In this document: piece after piece, positions 7,095-13,236 of the stretch
How positions within the stretch are numbered: position 1 is the stretch's first letter
Layout of the letters: the number at the start of each line of letters is the position of its first letter
Assembly: GCA_944393165.1 (NCBI GenBank)
Contig: CALXZF010000078.1
Location: forward strand, 1-13,236
Direction of reading: 5' to 3'
From: an uncultured Clostridia bacterium
GTDB taxonomy: Bacteria > Bacillota_A > Clostridia > TANB77 > CAG-508
Length of the DNA: 13,236 nucleotides
Made by a program: the position numbers and the translations under genes
The notes under the pieces: model-generated
Seen by the model: only the letters and a program-made list of their open reading frames with translations
What the model was told of the DNA's origin: nothing
Database searches by the model: none

Positions 7095-7934
7095 ATGAAT
7101 GATAAAATAAAAGTGTATGCTTTTGTTGGCCCGTCGGGTACAGGAAAAAGCTATAGGGCACAAATGGTAGCAAGCGAAAATAATATACACTATATAATAG
7201 ATGACGGTCTTTTAATCAATGAAAATGATGTGGTGGCTGGTAATTCTGCAAAAAAAGCTCCTACAAAAATAGAAACTGTAAAAAAGGCTATCTTCATAGA
7301 TAAAAAAGATAGAGAAGAAATGAGAGAAGCTCTAAAGAAAATCAAACCAGAATCAATATTGATTCTGGGAACATCTGACGGCATGATAGAAAAAATAACC
7401 GAGAATCTGGGACTGCCGAAGCCAGAAAAAACTATATACATAAATGAAGTGGCAACAGAAACCGAAATGGAAACAGCAAGAAGAATAAGAACAACAGAGG
7501 GAAAACATGTTATTCCAGTGCCAACTTTTGAAATAAAAAGAGATTTTGCTGGATACATTTTAGATCCACTTCAAATATTTAAATACCGAAGAAATGATAC
7601 ACCATATATTTCAGAAAAATCAATAATAAGACCAACATTTAGCTATCTTGGTAAATTTACAATTTCTGATACTGTTTTTAGACAAATAATAGAATACATA
7701 GCCAAAAAAACCGAAGGAATTCATAGAGTCTCAAGAGTTAGGGTAGAGAATTCTGTAGGTGCTACCAATATTTATGTAGAGGTTTATGTAATATTTGGAT
7801 ATAATATAGTTAATGTGTTAAGAGATTTTAAACAAAAAGTAAAAAAAGAAATAGAAAGATTAACAACAATGAATGTTCAAGAAGTATCTGTACTTGCTAA
7901 AGGAATTCATATGCCGGATCAGCAAACGAAGTAA
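7095..7934 (+). CDS. P-loop NTPase fused to a C-terminal Asp23/Gls24 domain
   Basis: The 279-residue protein begins with a Walker A loop, GPSGTGKS at residues 12-19, followed by about 160 residues of nucleotide-binding-type sequence (ILILGTSDGM, then VPVPTFEIKRDFAGY). From about residue 183 (SYLGKFTISDTVF) to 276 it resembles the Asp23/Gls24 family (DUF322), with the typical run of a short helix, EGIHRV, beta strands and a final VxxVSVLAKGIH strand. Asp23 proteins are linked to envelope stress or fatty-acid metabolism; pairing that domain with an ATPase is uncommon. No membrane segment is visible. The ATG has an AAAGGA site about 11 nt upstream. cmk-plsC starts 29 bp downstream, so a role tied to membrane lipid supply is a reasonable guess but only that. 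Walker B is not obvious. Confidence 0.8.
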   Translation: MNDKIKVYAFVGPSGTGKSYRAQMVASENNIHYIIDDGLLINENDVVAGNSAKKAPTKIETVKKAIFIDKKDREEMREALKKIKPESILILGTSDGMIEKITENLGLPKPEKTIYINEVATETEMETARRIRTTEGKHVIPVPTFEIKRDFAGYILDPLQIFKYRRNDTPYISEKSIIRPTFSYLGKFTISDTVFRQIIEYIAKKTEGIHRVSRVRVENSVGATNIYVEVYVIFGYNIVNVLRDFKQKVKKEIERLTTMNVQEVSVLAKGIHMPDQQTK

Positions 7935-7963
7935 AGAATATTTATTGTTAGAATGGAGGAAAA

Positions 7964-9259
7964 ATGTCATTTATAGTAGCGATTGACGGACCAGCTGGTA
8001 CAGGAAAGGGAACAGTTACAAAAATATTATCTAAAAAATTAAAATTAGTGAATATAGACACAGGTGCAACATATAGATGTGTTACACTCGCCATGCTTAA
8101 TCAAGGAATAAAAATTGATGAATTGGAAAAAATAAAAAAATTATTAGACAATATCAACATAGATTTAAACACTCAAAATGGAGAGCAAGTTGTACTTTTA
8201 GACGGAAAAGATGTTACAAAAGAAATAAGAAGCAAAGAAGTTTCTGAACTTGTATCTCAAGTTTCAAGTATAAAAGAAGTAAGATTAAAAATGGTAGACT
8301 TGCAAAGAAAAATGGCAGAAGGAAAAAATGTAATAATGGAAGGTAGAGACATTGGAACATATGTATTTCCAGCTGCAGATGTAAAAATATATTTAGATGC
8401 GGATTTAGAAGAGAGAGCTAAAAGAAGATTCTTACAAAATAGAGAAAAAGGAATAGAAATGTCATATGTTGAAATTTTAGAAAATATCAAAAAGAGAGAC
8501 GAAAACGACAGAAGTAAAGAAATTGGAGCTCTAAAAGTGGCTAAAGATGCGGAAGTAATCGATAGTACAAGCATGACAATAAAAGAAGTAGTAAATGAAA
8601 TAATTCAAATTATAGAAAAAAAGAAAAAAGATATAAAAATGCAAGAAAAAATATATAAAGTTCGTAAAGAAACACCTTGGAAAAAATTTGTAAGAAGAAT
8701 AGTTAAATGGGTTTTAAGTACTGCATATAGAATTGCATTTAGAGTAAAAATCTCTGGAAAAGTACCAGAAGAAGGCTCATATATTTTATGTAGTAATCAC
8801 ATAAATTATTTGGATGCTGCTGCAATAGTGCTATTTAACAAAAGAAAGGTAAACTTTGTAGCAAAAGAAGATTTATTTACACATGGAATCTTGTTTTGGT
8901 TAGGACATCTTTTTGATGCAATTCCAATCAAGCGTGATATGCAAGATATTGAAGCAATGAAAAGATGCTTAAAAGTACTAAAAAATGGCGAACTTCTTGG
9001 AATTTTCCCAGAAGGAACAAGAAAAGGAATGGAGAAAAACATGAAAGCTAAAAACGGAGCAGCTTTTATGGCAATTAAATCAAATGTAAAAGTCATTCCT
9101 GTGGGAATACACGGGACTTTCAAACTATTCAGTAAAGTATATATCAATTATGGAGAGCCAATAGATTTAAGCAAATATAAGAATCAAAAAGACAAACTAG
9201 ATGAAGCAACAGAGATTATTATGGACAATATAGTTATGTTGACAAAGAAAGAAGATTAG
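7964..9259 (+). CDS. cmk: Cytidylate kinase fused to a PlsC-type acyltransferase
   Basis: The 431-residue protein joins two enzymes. Residues 1 to about 220 are cytidylate kinase (CMP/dCMP phosphorylation): P-loop GPAGTGKG at 9-16, DTGATYR, and EGRDIGT from 126. A lysine-rich linker (about 215-245) leads to an acyltransferase of the 1-acylglycerol-3-phosphate type, with SNHINYLD (His279 and Asp283 of the HX4D catalytic pair), FPEGTR at 348-353 and the VIPVGIHG motif. CMP kinase supplies CTP precursors and PlsC makes phosphatidic acid, which CTP then activates, so the fusion links consecutive needs of phospholipid synthesis. Such fusions are known in Clostridia. GGAGG stands just before the ATG. 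An in-frame ATG at 8639 near the junction lacks a good ribosome binding site. The gene's last codons contain the -35 of the next promoter. Confidence 0.93.
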   Translation: MSFIVAIDGPAGTGKGTVTKILSKKLKLVNIDTGATYRCVTLAMLNQGIKIDELEKIKKLLDNINIDLNTQNGEQVVLLDGKDVTKEIRSKEVSELVSQVSSIKEVRLKMVDLQRKMAEGKNVIMEGRDIGTYVFPAADVKIYLDADLEERAKRRFLQNREKGIEMSYVEILENIKKRDENDRSKEIGALKVAKDAEVIDSTSMTIKEVVNEIIQIIEKKKKDIKMQEKIYKVRKETPWKKFVRRIVKWVLSTAYRIAFRVKISGKVPEEGSYILCSNHINYLDAAAIVLFNKRKVNFVAKEDLFTHGILFWLGHLFDAIPIKRDMQDIEAMKRCLKVLKNGELLGIFPEGTRKGMEKNMKAKNGAAFMAIKSNVKVIPVGIHGTFKLFSKVYINYGEPIDLSKYKNQKDKLDEATEIIMDNIVMLTKKED

Positions 9260-9267
9260 AGTATAAT
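9239..9267 (+). promoter_or_regulatory. Perfect consensus sigma-A promoter overlapping the 3' end of cmk-plsC
   Basis: TTGACA (9239-9244), 17 bp, TATAAT (9262-9267): both hexamers are exact. The stop codon of the upstream gene (9257-9259) lies within the spacer. Transcription would begin near 9274 and reach typA through a leader of about 257 nt that contains the nested palindrome. Confidence 0.8.
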
Positions 9268-9318
9268 GAGTAGTGGATTGTTTAGATAAATAGTGACTAT
9301 TTAAAGGTCTTGAATAAA

Positions 9319-9462
9319 ATCTAGGCAATATGTATGTTGTAAATATTTGTTTTCGGCCCCCAACATCGTACAAACTGTACAAACTTCGTTTGACAGTTTG
9401 TACGATGTTGGTCCCCACCTTAAGCACTCATACAAAATTTAAAACATACATATTGCCTAGAT
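9319..9462. repeat. Nested palindromic element in the typA leader
   Basis: Outer arms 9319-9338 and 9443-9462 are a perfect 20-bp inverted repeat (ATCTAGGCAATATGTATGTT), extended inward by further pairing to 9350/9432. An independent inner hairpin pairs 9360-9378 with 9393-9411 (19 bp perfect), then one bulged A at 9379 and 5 more pairs around a TTC loop. No reading frame of note lies inside. The shape fits a MITE-like insertion or a regulatory RNA structure; AT-rich flanks (ATAAA on the left, AAAA on the right) give no clear target duplication. The rest of the 9260-9530 gap holds only the promoter start and the typA ribosome binding site. Confidence 0.85.
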
Positions 9463-9530
9463 AAAACACACAAAACATTAAATAGTGATAAGAATCTCAA
9501 TAAAATAAAAAGGAATAGGAGTAATAAACA

Positions 9531-11342
9531 ATGAATAACGAGAAAATAAGGAATGTAGCAATAATTGCCCATGTTGACCATGGGAAAACAACATTAGTTG
9601 ATGCTCTTTTAAAACAAAGCCATGTTTTTAGAGCAAATGAGCAAGTTGACGAAAGAGTAATGGATTCAAATGACATAGAAAAAGAAAGAGGAATTACAAT
9701 TTTAGCTAAAAATACATCTGTTATGTACAATGGTGTAAAAATAAATATAGTTGATACTCCAGGACATGCAGACTTTGGTGGAGAAGTTGAAAGAGTTTTA
9801 AAAATGGTTGACGGAGTTCTTCTTTTAGTTGATGCGTTTGAAGGACCAATGCCTCAAACAAGAGAAGTGCTTAAAAAATCATTAGCATTAAACTTAAAAC
9901 CAATAGTAATAATAAATAAAATAGATAGACCAGGAGCAGAACCTCTTAAAGTCGTAGATAAAGTATTAGAGCTATTTATAGAGCTTGATGCAAATGATGA
10001 GCAATTAGATTTCCCAGTTATATATGCATCAGCCAAAAATGGAATTGCAAAAATGCATTTGGAAGACGAAAGTGATAATGTAAATTGTATATTTGATACA
10101 ATTATTTCAAATATAGAGCCACCAAAATGCGAAATAGAAGGCACTATGCAAATGCTTGTATCTAATATAGATTATGATGATTACCTAGGAAGAATGGCAA
10201 TAGGAAGAGTAGAAAGAGGAACAATTAATTCTGGAATGAATGTTGCTGTTTGTAAACAAGATAAAACAGAAAATGGAAAACTTGCAAAATTATTTACTTA
10301 TGAAGGATTAAAAAGAGTTGAAACAGAATCTGTAGCTGCAGGAGATATTGTTTGCGTTTCTGGAATTGCAAATATAAATATAGGAGATACAATTTGTGAC
10401 ATAAATAACCCAGAAAAAATACCATTTGTTGATATAGATGAACCAACAGTATCTATGAAATTTAGTGTAAACAATGGGCCATTTGCAGGTAGAGAAGGAC
10501 AATTTGTAACTTCAAGACATATTAGAGACAGATTAATTAAAGAATTAGAGAGAAATGTAAGCTTAAGAGTAAAAGAAACAGATTCAGCTGATAGTTTTGA
10601 AGTATGTGGTCGTGGAGAGTTACACTTGTCTGTATTAATAGAAAATATGAGAAGAGAAGGATTTGAACTTCTAGTTTCTCGTCCAAAGGTTATATATAAA
10701 GAAATTGACGGAGTAAAATGCGAACCTATAGAAAGATTAGTTGTAAATGTACCAGATGATTCTATAGGAAATGTTATAGAAAAACTTGGTAGAAGAAAAG
10801 CAGAAATGATAAATATGGAACCTGCTGAGCCTGGACATACAAAAGTAGAATTCAAAATTCCTGCAAGAGGAATAATTGGATATAGAACAGAATTCTTAAC
10901 AGATACTAAAGGCGAAGGTACAATGAATAGCATATTTGATTCATATGAGCCATATAAAGGAGATATACAATCAAGAACTAGAGGAGTGCTAGTTGCATTT
11001 GAACAAGGAACATCAGTAACATATGGATTATACAATGCACAAGAAAGAGGAGAATTATTCATTGGACCTGGTGTAGAAGTATATGAAGGAATGATAGTTG
11101 GAATAAATTCAAGAAATGAAGATATTTCAATAAATGTATGTAAAGAAAAACATTTAACTAACACAAGAGCATCTGGCTCTGATGATGCACTAAGACTAGT
11201 TCCACCAATTCAGTTATCTTTAGAAAAAGCAATTGAATTCATACAAGATGACGAACTAGTTGAAGTAACACCAAAAAATATTAGATTAAGAAAGAAAATA
11301 TTAGACAGTAAGACTCGTGAAAGAGAAGCTAGAAGAAAATAA
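9531..11342 (+). CDS. typA: Ribosome-binding GTPase TypA/BipA
   Basis: TypA is an EF-G-like translational GTPase acting in 50S assembly and in growth at low temperature or under stress. The 603-residue length is typical. The GTPase motifs are complete: AHVDHGKTTL from residue 13 (G1), RGITI (G2), DTPGH at 75-79 (G3) and NKID at 129-132 (G4). EF-G-like domains follow, with GRGELHLSVL, and the BipA-specific C-terminal domain is seen in GEGTMNSIFDSYEPYKG. The ATG has ATAGGAG nine bases upstream. It appears to be transcribed from the consensus promoter at 9239-9267 through a structured leader, so control at the RNA level is possible. A terminator follows 13 bp after the stop. No unusual residues were noticed. 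Confidence 0.97.
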   Translation: MNNEKIRNVAIIAHVDHGKTTLVDALLKQSHVFRANEQVDERVMDSNDIEKERGITILAKNTSVMYNGVKINIVDTPGHADFGGEVERVLKMVDGVLLLVDAFEGPMPQTREVLKKSLALNLKPIVIINKIDRPGAEPLKVVDKVLELFIELDANDEQLDFPVIYASAKNGIAKMHLEDESDNVNCIFDTIISNIEPPKCEIEGTMQMLVSNIDYDDYLGRMAIGRVERGTINSGMNVAVCKQDKTENGKLAKLFTYEGLKRVETESVAAGDIVCVSGIANINIGDTICDINNPEKIPFVDIDEPTVSMKFSVNNGPFAGREGQFVTSRHIRDRLIKELERNVSLRVKETDSADSFEVCGRGELHLSVLIENMRREGFELLVSRPKVIYKEIDGVKCEPIERLVVNVPDDSIGNVIEKLGRRKAEMINMEPAEPGHTKVEFKIPARGIIGYRTEFLTDTKGEGTMNSIFDSYEPYKGDIQSRTRGVLVAFEQGTSVTYGLYNAQERGELFIGPGVEVYEGMIVGINSRNEDISINVCKEKHLTNTRASGSDDALRLVPPIQLSLEKAIEFIQDDELVEVTPKNIRLRKKILDSKTREREARRK

Positions 11343-11355
11343 TACTAATCTGTAG

Positions 11356-11388
11356 AACAAACACTGTTGTTATAACAGTGTTTGTTTT
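11356..11388 (+). terminator. Rho-independent terminator after typA
   Basis: A perfect 13-bp stem (11356-11368, 11374-11386) with the 5-nt loop GTTAT runs into a short T-run ending at 11388. It lies just ahead of the next gene, only 25 bp from its start, so that gene may depend on readthrough or on a promoter I cannot identify. Confidence 0.8.
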
Positions 11389-11413
11389 ATAAAAGCAAAA
11401 GGAGGAAATATAG

Positions 11414-12001
11414 TTGAATACTAGAGAACTAGAAAAAATAAAGAAAAAAGCATTGGAAGCTCATATACCAATCATAATGGATGACACTTTACAAGTGATA
11501 GAAGAAGAACTAACAAAAAATAAACCTCTAAAAATATTAGAGATTGGTACTGCAGTTGGATATTCAGCAATTTGTTTTTCTGAATTTTTACAAGAAAATG
11601 GCAAAATTGACACAATAGAAAGAGATGAAGAAAGAGTAAAAGAAGCAAAAGAAAATATAAAAAGAGCAGAGGTAGAAAATAAAATAAATATCATAGAGGG
11701 TGATGCTGTAGAAATTCTTCCGACATTAAATGAAGAATATGATATGGTATTTATTGATGCATCAAAAGGAAAATATCCATTTTTCTTAAAAGAAGCACTA
11801 AGAATGCTTGCACCAAAGGGAATAATATTTGCAGACAATGTGCTATATAAAGGATATGTTTTTAGTGATTATAATAAACATAAACAACGCACTGCTGTAA
11901 GAAATTTAAGAGAATTTTTAGCTGAATTGCAGTCAAATGAAACATTGGATACAAAAATTTTAGAAGTGGGGGACGGTTTAGCAATAGCAAGGAAAATATA
12001 G
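11414..12001 (+). CDS. trmR: O-methyltransferase, TrmR-like (tRNA 5-hydroxyuridine methyltransferase)
   Basis: This class I SAM-dependent methyltransferase of the COMT/family-3 type has 195 residues. Motif I is EIGTAVGYS at 43-51, the acidic ribose-binding residue is Glu69, and Asp115, Asp141 and Asn142 match the divalent-metal positions of catechol-O-methyltransferase-like enzymes; FIDASKGKY and ADNVLYKG are intact. The closest characterised relative by pattern is Bacillus subtilis TrmR (YrrM), which methylates 5-hydroxyuridine at tRNA position 34. A small-molecule O-methyltransferase remains possible. The start is TTG: GGAGG at 11401-11405 is correctly spaced from it and no better ATG lies nearby. 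trmL, another gene for wobble-position methylation, lies 1.1 kb away, though not in the same transcript. Confidence 0.8.
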   Translation: MNTRELEKIKKKALEAHIPIIMDDTLQVIEEELTKNKPLKILEIGTAVGYSAICFSEFLQENGKIDTIERDEERVKEAKENIKRAEVENKINIIEGDAVEILPTLNEEYDMVFIDASKGKYPFFLKEALRMLAPKGIIFADNVLYKGYVFSDYNKHKQRTAVRNLREFLAELQSNETLDTKILEVGDGLAIARKI

Positions 12002-12024
12002 GTGGTTACAATTAATAAAAAGGA

Positions 12025-12057
12025 AGCACAGTTTCAAATGTTGAGACTGTGCTTTTT
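12025..12057 (+). terminator. Terminator between convergent genes
   Basis: A 13-bp stem with one G-U pair (12025-12037 and 12041-12053) around a 3-nt loop is followed by TTTTT at 12053-12057. The minus-strand reading also ends in a T-rich stretch, so it may serve the small gene that converges from the right. Confidence 0.85.
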
Positions 12058-12068
12058 AGAGGTTTCGA

Positions 12069-12290
12069 TTATTTTTTATCGAATTGATGTAAAATCCCCA
12101 ATATAATAGGATCGCTTGTGGATATCTCTGGAATTTTATAGTGCTCAAAATGAGCTTCTTTCATCAAATAATCCAATTCTTCATAATCAAGATTATCTAA
12201 AGCCTTATTCCATTGAACAATCCAATACCGTTCATCATTATGATGATCAAACTCTTGCATATTACGCATATAGCTTGAATTTCTGGTCAT
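12069..12290 (-). CDS. Small protein of unknown function, 73 residues
   Basis: I do not recognise this family. The product starts MTRNSSYMRNMQEF and is rich in acidic and aromatic residues (HHNDERYWIVQWN, LDYEELDYLMKEAHFEHYK), probably a mostly helical soluble cytoplasmic protein with no signal peptide or membrane segment. The frame stays open to an ATG at 12311, but that codon has no ribosome binding site, while AAGGGAGGT at 12305-12297 lies 6 bases before the ATG at 12290, which decides the start. A near-consensus promoter sits just upstream and a terminator downstream, so it is a single-gene unit and very likely real. Arg21 is encoded by CGG, the only in-frame CGG I found outside the priA frameshift sites. 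The overlapping plus-strand frame (12116-12394) has no such signals. Confidence 0.7.
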   Translation of the reverse strand: MTRNSSYMRNMQEFDHHNDERYWIVQWNKALDNLDYEELDYLMKEAHFEHYKIPEISTSDPIILGILHQFDKK

Positions 12291-12332
12291 ACCCATACCT
12301 CCCTTGTACATATAAAAAAGCTATACATATCT

Positions 12333-12361
12333 ATTATACACTATTTAACCAGAAATGTCCA
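12333..12361 (-). promoter_or_regulatory. Promoter of the small minus-strand gene
   Basis: Read on the minus strand, TGGACA (12361-12356), 17 bp and a perfect TATAAT (12338-12333). Transcription would start near 12326, giving a leader of about 36 nt. The element lies about 20 bp beyond the stop codon of the membrane-protein gene upstream. Confidence 0.75.
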
Positions 12362-12379
12362 ATTTTTATGCATATTATG

Positions 12380-12940
12380 TTAATTAAACAATAAATATCG
12401 CACGCTTGAAAGAGCAGTGTCAGTAACCAATACAGTTATAAGTATATATACAATAGTAACTTGTAATTTGTATGGTATTTTAGAAAGAACTAGATTAACT
12501 TTCTTTTTAAAAAATGGATATATGAAATTTATAAATAGTATTGCTATAATTCCCCAAGCAAAAGTGTAGAAAATACTAACTCTACCATTTAAATTCATAA
12601 ATTCACCTGTATAATCCCACCAGTTTAAAGAAAATAGTGCTTCCATTCCATAACTTACTAAATATTCAAACAAAGTAAAGATTATAGCTGCATATATAAA
12701 TAATTTAAAATTATGCTTTTTATAGGTGCTAAAAAACATTATTAATATTAAAGCTCCCCAACCATATATAGGGCAGAGCGGTCCATATAAGAAGCCTCTT
12801 TTGGTAAAATGCCCAAGAGAATAAAAACTAAAGCAAGTTTCTAATATCCAACCAATTACTGCAAAAATTAAAAAATATAAAAAATATAAATATATTCGGG
12901 GTAATTTTTTCTTATCCGTTGCTTTTTCTTTTTTACTCAT
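12380..12940 (-). CDS. Five-helix membrane protein, CmpB-like putative ABC transporter permease family
   Basis: The 186-residue protein has a short basic N-terminus (MSKKEKATDKKK) and about five membrane helices (near residues 15-35, 53-70, 77-95, 124-143, 157-178). The pattern of GWILE in the first helix, KRGFLYGPLCPIYGWG after it and a later WWDY matches the family annotated as putative ABC transporter permease (PF06541, CmpB-like). No ATPase or binding-protein gene is nearby and the transporter role is unproven, so the name should be treated as a family label. The ATG at 12940 is preferred to the one at 12958 because AGAGG (12955-12951) lies before the former and nothing suitable precedes the latter. 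It is transcribed divergently from trmL. Confidence 0.8.
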   Translation of the reverse strand: MSKKEKATDKKKLPRIYLYFLYFLIFAVIGWILETCFSFYSLGHFTKRGFLYGPLCPIYGWGALILIMFFSTYKKHNFKLFIYAAIIFTLFEYLVSYGMEALFSLNWWDYTGEFMNLNGRVSIFYTFAWGIIAILFINFIYPFFKKKVNLVLSKIPYKLQVTIVYILITVLVTDTALSSVRYLLFN

Positions 12941-12971
12941 ATAAAAACATCCTCTCATAAATTACATTGAT

Positions 12972-13000
12972 ATAATACCAGATTTTTAGATAAAAGTAAA
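12972..13000 (-). promoter_or_regulatory. Promoter of the CmpB-like membrane-protein gene
   Basis: On the minus strand, TTTACT (13000-12995), 17 bp and TATTAT (12977-12972), about 30 bp upstream of the start codon. The -35 lies 63 bp from the -35 of the divergent trmL promoter. Confidence 0.55.
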
Positions 13001-13063
13001 TTAGCTTAAGAAAAAATTAAGGGAACAATATGAAAATTGTTACAATTTACCATTTTCCACCAT

Positions 13064-13092
13064 TTGCCATAAAAGAAAAAATATAGTATAAT
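13064..13092 (+). promoter_or_regulatory. Promoter of trmL
   Basis: TTGCCA (13064-13069), 17 bp and TATAAT (13087-13092). Transcription would start near 13099, about 35 nt ahead of the start codon. Confidence 0.75.
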
Positions 13093-13133
13093 ATTGTAGG
13101 TTAACAAAAAATTACATGGGAGACGATATTAAA

Positions 13134-13236
13134 ATGAAATTAAATATAGTTTTGGTAGAACCAGAGATTCCACAAAATACAGGAAATATAGCAAGAACCT
13201 GTGCAGCTTTAGGAGCAAAGCTACATTTAGTGTATC
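13134..13236 (+). CDS. trmL: tRNA (cytidine/uridine-2'-O-)-methyltransferase TrmL, 3' end outside window
   Basis: Only the first 34 residues are present, running off the right edge. They start [20 protein letters not shown] and continue [14 protein letters not shown], which is the highly conserved N-terminal signature of the TrmL/CspR branch of the SPOUT methyltransferases: a beta strand, then [15 protein letters not shown]. TrmL methylates the 2'-O of the wobble nucleotide in certain leucine tRNAs in the cytoplasm. GGGAG (13118-13122) serves as ribosome binding site, about 11 bases from the ATG, and a good promoter lies upstream, so this is the first gene of its transcript. Confidence 0.92.
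   Translation, partial: MKLNIVLVEPEIPQNTGNIARTCAALGAKLHLVY

Noticed and set aside
8639..8641. Internal ATG as the start of a separate plsC gene
   Set aside because: It is in frame with cmk, without a stop in between or a good ribosome binding site; a single fusion protein explains the sequence better.
10298..11164. Long minus-strand open frame (288 codons) opposite typA
   Set aside because: It lies wholly antisense to an unmistakable typA, has composition typical of a shadow frame and lacks a ribosome binding site or recognisable motifs.
12116..12394. Plus-strand open frame of 92 codons opposite the small minus-strand gene
   Set aside because: No ribosome binding site or promoter, while the minus-strand frame has both; its end also runs across the promoter of the minus-strand gene.

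Overview
The window looks like a chromosomal stretch of a low-GC Gram-positive bacterium, most likely an uncultured member of the Clostridia (Bacillota). The reasons are a base composition of roughly one third G+C by eye, AGA-dominated arginine codons, strong AGGAGG-type ribosome binding sites, consensus sigma-A promoters with 17-bp spacers, the priA-def-fmt gene order and a cmk-plsC gene fusion. A BspA-type leucine-rich-repeat protein at the left edge would fit a host- or gut-associated lifestyle, but that is inference.

Layout. Positions 3-1097 hold the 3' part of the BspA-like repeat gene, followed by a hairpin. A strong promoter (1241-1269) starts a priA-def-fmt cluster (1361-5314) for replication restart and for formylation and deformylation of proteins. 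The priA gene is split over three frames by two single-base C insertions, one inside the Walker A motif and one inside helicase motif VI. Both occur in the same local sequence, CACGGAARARCAG. An array of 34-bp palindromic repeats begins on the last codons of priA. Then come a membrane family-2 glycosyltransferase with its own promoter and terminator (5347-6757), and a 270-nt leader that can fold into a long rod with a central bubble. The leader precedes a P-loop NTPase/Asp23 fusion gene and a cytidylate kinase/acyltransferase fusion gene (7095-9259).

A fully consensus promoter lies across the 3' end of that fusion gene and would transcribe typA through a leader containing a 144-bp nested palindrome (9319-9462). 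typA (BipA GTPase) is followed by a terminator and a TrmR-like tRNA methyltransferase. On the minus strand are a small unknown gene with excellent expression signals and a five-helix membrane protein of the CmpB-like family. The window ends in the start of trmL on the plus strand, transcribed divergently from the membrane gene.

Most genes are housekeeping (translation, tRNA modification, membrane lipid and nucleotide supply). The unusual content is the doubly frameshifted priA, the repeat array, the structured leader, the NTPase-Asp23 fusion and the nested palindrome. No prophage, transposase, CRISPR array, tRNA or rRNA gene was seen.
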